A stretch of DNA of 7,517 bases from Actinomycetota bacterium (GTDB taxonomy: Bacteria; Actinomycetota; Acidimicrobiia; Acidimicrobiales; Ilumatobacteraceae): positions 1 through 7,517 of the forward strand of contig SXYT01000058.1 of NCBI GenBank assembly GCA_005788205.1, in the 5' to 3' direction. The translations under genes were made by a program, and so were the position numbers. This document shows, in pieces, positions 6,609 through 7,517 of this stretch (positions are counted from its first letter, which is position 1; the number at the start of each line of letters is the position of its first letter). The notes under the pieces were generated by a model. The model made no database searches and was not told the origin of the DNA. It saw only the letters and a program-made list of their open reading frames with translations.

Positions 6609-6625
6609 ACCTGACTTGTGACGCA
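6603..6625. promoter_or_regulatory. Probable operator: TGCGTCAC-N7-GTGACGCA palindrome
   Basis: A perfect 8-base inverted repeat (6603-6610 and 6618-6625) with a 7-base spacer CTGACTT, in the divergent intergenic region. The size and symmetry suit a dimeric helix-turn-helix repressor. It is centred 41 bases before the oxidoreductase ATG and 89 bases before the beta-galactosidase ATG. A minus-strand -10-like TAGCCT abuts it, so binding would cover the start of that transcript (inference). The sequence itself is certain; the operator role is inferred. Confidence 0.6.
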
Positions 6626-6626
6626 C

Positions 6627-6632
6627 AGGCTA
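6627..6632 (-). promoter_or_regulatory. Candidate -10 element (TAGCCT) for the minus-strand oxidoreductase gene
   Basis: Read on the minus strand, TAGCCT fits the TAnnnT pattern often seen in high-GC bacteria. No good -35 lies 16-18 bases upstream. Transcription would start near 6620, inside the palindrome, leaving a leader of about 45-50 bases. Weak single-motif evidence. Confidence 0.3.
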
Positions 6633-6654
6633 CCTGCGGTCCCCACCCCGCAGG
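6633..6654. repeat. Inverted repeat CCTGCGG-N8-CCGCAGG
   Basis: A perfect 7-base inverted repeat (6633-6639 and 6648-6654) with spacer TCCCCACC, directly next to the candidate -10. It could be a second operator or an RNA hairpin in a leader of the plus-strand gene. No T-run follows at once (the nearest is TCTTTTC at 6664-6670), so a terminator is unlikely. Confidence 0.5.
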
Positions 6655-6688
6655 CGGGCACCGTCTTTTCGTTGACCCGTGGAGGCGT

Positions 6689-6693
6689 GGGAG
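6689..6693 (+). promoter_or_regulatory. Ribosome-binding site of the beta-galactosidase gene (GGGAG)
   Basis: GGGAG ends 9 bases before the ATG at 6703, a normal spacing. A stronger GGAGG at 6681-6685 is 17 bases away, which is too far. This supports the 6703 start. Confidence 0.6.
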
Positions 6694-6702
6694 AATTCAG
6701 CC

Positions 6703-7517
6703 ATGGCGTTTGCGGGACGGGACGAGGTGGGATCGATCGCTGACCCCGAGGTCCTCTCGCAGAACCGGCTCCCGATGCGGAGTCCGTTGCACGGGCGTGA
6801 GGGCAATCCGTGGTTCCGCTCGCTCGACGGTGAGTGGTCCGTGATGCGGTACGCGCATCCCGCTGACGTGCCCGCGGAAGTGTTCACACCGCTCTTCGAT
6901 GACTCGCGATGGAGGACGATTCCCGTCCCCGGCAACTGGACGCTCTACGGCCTCGGCGACGAGCCGCACTACACGAACGTCCCGATGCCGTGGCAGGGCC
7001 TCCCCCCGGCGCTGCCCGAGGTCGTCCCAACGGTGGTGCACCGCACGGTGTTCCCGATGCCCGCGAAGTGGCCGGGACGGCGCATCATCCTCCACGTGGG
7101 CGGTGCCGAGAGCGTGCACACCGTGGTCGTGAACGGCAGCAGGGCGGGCTACGGGACCGACAGCAGGCTGGCGAGCGAGTACGACGTGACCGACCTGCTG
7201 CACGATGGCGAGAACTCGCTGGTCATCATGGTCAGCAGGTATTCGGCCCAGAGCCACGTGGAGGACCAGGACCAGTGGTGGATGGCAGGCCTGCACCGTG
7301 AGGTGCACGTGCGTGCGCAGGCCCCGGTGCACATCGAGGATGTCCGCATCGATGCCGGTCTGCAGGAGGGCAACACCACGGGGACGCTGCGCGTGCTGAC
7401 GACGGTCGGCACGAACGGCGGTGCGCCCGTGCCGAAGGGGTGGACGGTCCGTGTCGAGGTGGCATCGCCGGAGGGGCGCGTGCTCGCGACGATGGAGGAG
7501 GCAGTCCCGCACCGCAC
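6703..7517 (+). CDS. lacZ: LacZ-type GH2 beta-galactosidase, N-terminal part (3' end outside window)
   Basis: The frame is open from the ATG at 6703 to the window edge, giving 271 residues with no stop. It matches the N-terminal half of the sugar-binding and first immunoglobulin-like domains of glycoside hydrolase family 2 LacZ proteins (E. coli LacZ 1024 residues). Visible motifs are NRLPMRSPL (21-29), SLDGEW, PVPGNW (74-79), HYTNVPMPW (89-97), HVGGAESVHTVVVNG (131-145), GYGTDSRLASEYDVT (149-163) and EDQDQWWMAGLHREV (187-201). Asn92 and Asp190 fall where E. coli LacZ has its galactose-contacting Asn102 and Asp201. The acid/base and nucleophile glutamates lie beyond the window, so activity cannot be judged. 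No signal peptide is seen, so it is probably cytosolic, hydrolysing beta-galactosides taken up by a transporter. Where E. coli has NPTG (ENPTGCYSLTF), this protein has VPTVVHRTVF. Family call is very secure; substrate (lactose or another beta-galactoside) is inferred. Confidence 0.93.
   Translation, partial: MAFAGRDEVGSIADPEVLSQNRLPMRSPLHGREGNPWFRSLDGEWSVMRYAHPADVPAEVFTPLFDDSRWRTIPVPGNWTLYGLGDEPHYTNVPMPWQGLPPALPEVVPTVVHRTVFPMPAKWPGRRIILHVGGAESVHTVVVNGSRAGYGTDSRLASEYDVTDLLHDGENSLVIMVSRYSAQSHVEDQDQWWMAGLHREVHVRAQAPVHIEDVRIDAGLQEGNTTGTLRVLTTVGTNGGAPVPKGWTVRVEVASPEGRVLATMEEAVPHR

Noticed and set aside
5365..6621. A 418-codon plus-strand open frame across the oxidoreductase gene
   Set aside because: Opposite a conserved Rossmann enzyme; Val/Arg/His/Asp-rich composition with no domain. 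A shadow frame.
6672..6700. TTGACC at 6672-6677 as a -35 for lacZ
   Set aside because: The hexamer 17 bases on (AATTCA) is a poor -10, and transcription would start at about the ATG, which conflicts with the evident ribosome-binding site.
6697..7512. A 271-codon minus-strand open frame opposite lacZ
   Set aside because: The plus strand carries clear GH2 motifs over the same span; the minus-strand product has no recognisable motif.

Overview
The window looks like the chromosome of a high-GC bacterium: codons end mostly in G or C, coding is nearly gapless, and one start is GTG. The phylum cannot be fixed from the sequence alone. Actinomycetota or Chloroflexota are my best guesses, based on general GC content, the NLHPALPG form of the PurN active-site segment and the style of the saccharopine-dehydrogenase-like protein. 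Almost everything is core metabolism; I see no mobile element, CRISPR array, tRNA or rRNA.

Positions 1-5280 (+ strand) hold the end of a purine operon. It contains the 3' part of purF (stop at 873), a single-frame purD-purM fusion (870-3137), purN (3134-3748) and guaB (3745-5280). Each of the three junctions is a 4-base stop/start overlap (GTGA, ATGA, ATGA), so the four proteins are probably translationally coupled. Together they cover step 1 (PRPP to phosphoribosylamine), step 2 (GAR synthesis), step 3 (GAR formylation), step 5 (AIR ring closure) and the first committed step from IMP to GMP. The fused PurD-PurM followed directly by PurN repeats the domain order of the animal trifunctional GART protein (GARS-AIRS-GART), with PurN still a separate gene.

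Positions 5284-6573 (- strand) hold a saccharopine-dehydrogenase-family oxidoreductase of unknown substrate. Its stop codon lies only 3 bases from the guaB stop, so the two units converge with no room for a separate terminator.

Positions 6574-6702 are the only real intergenic region, between two divergent genes. It carries a cluster of inverted repeats that look like repressor operators: GACGCA / TGCGTC / GACGCA half-sites forming two overlapping palindromes, then a separate CCTGCGG...CCGCAGG repeat. From 6703 to the window end (+ strand) is the N-terminal part of a LacZ-type GH2 beta-galactosidase, cut off before its catalytic glutamates. The operator cluster could control the oxidoreductase, the beta-galactosidase or both.

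No wholly new system is evident. The points most worth following are the PurD-PurM fusion and its gene order, the palindrome cluster, and several substitutions or a loop extension in otherwise conserved motifs of PurD, PurM and IMP dehydrogenase.
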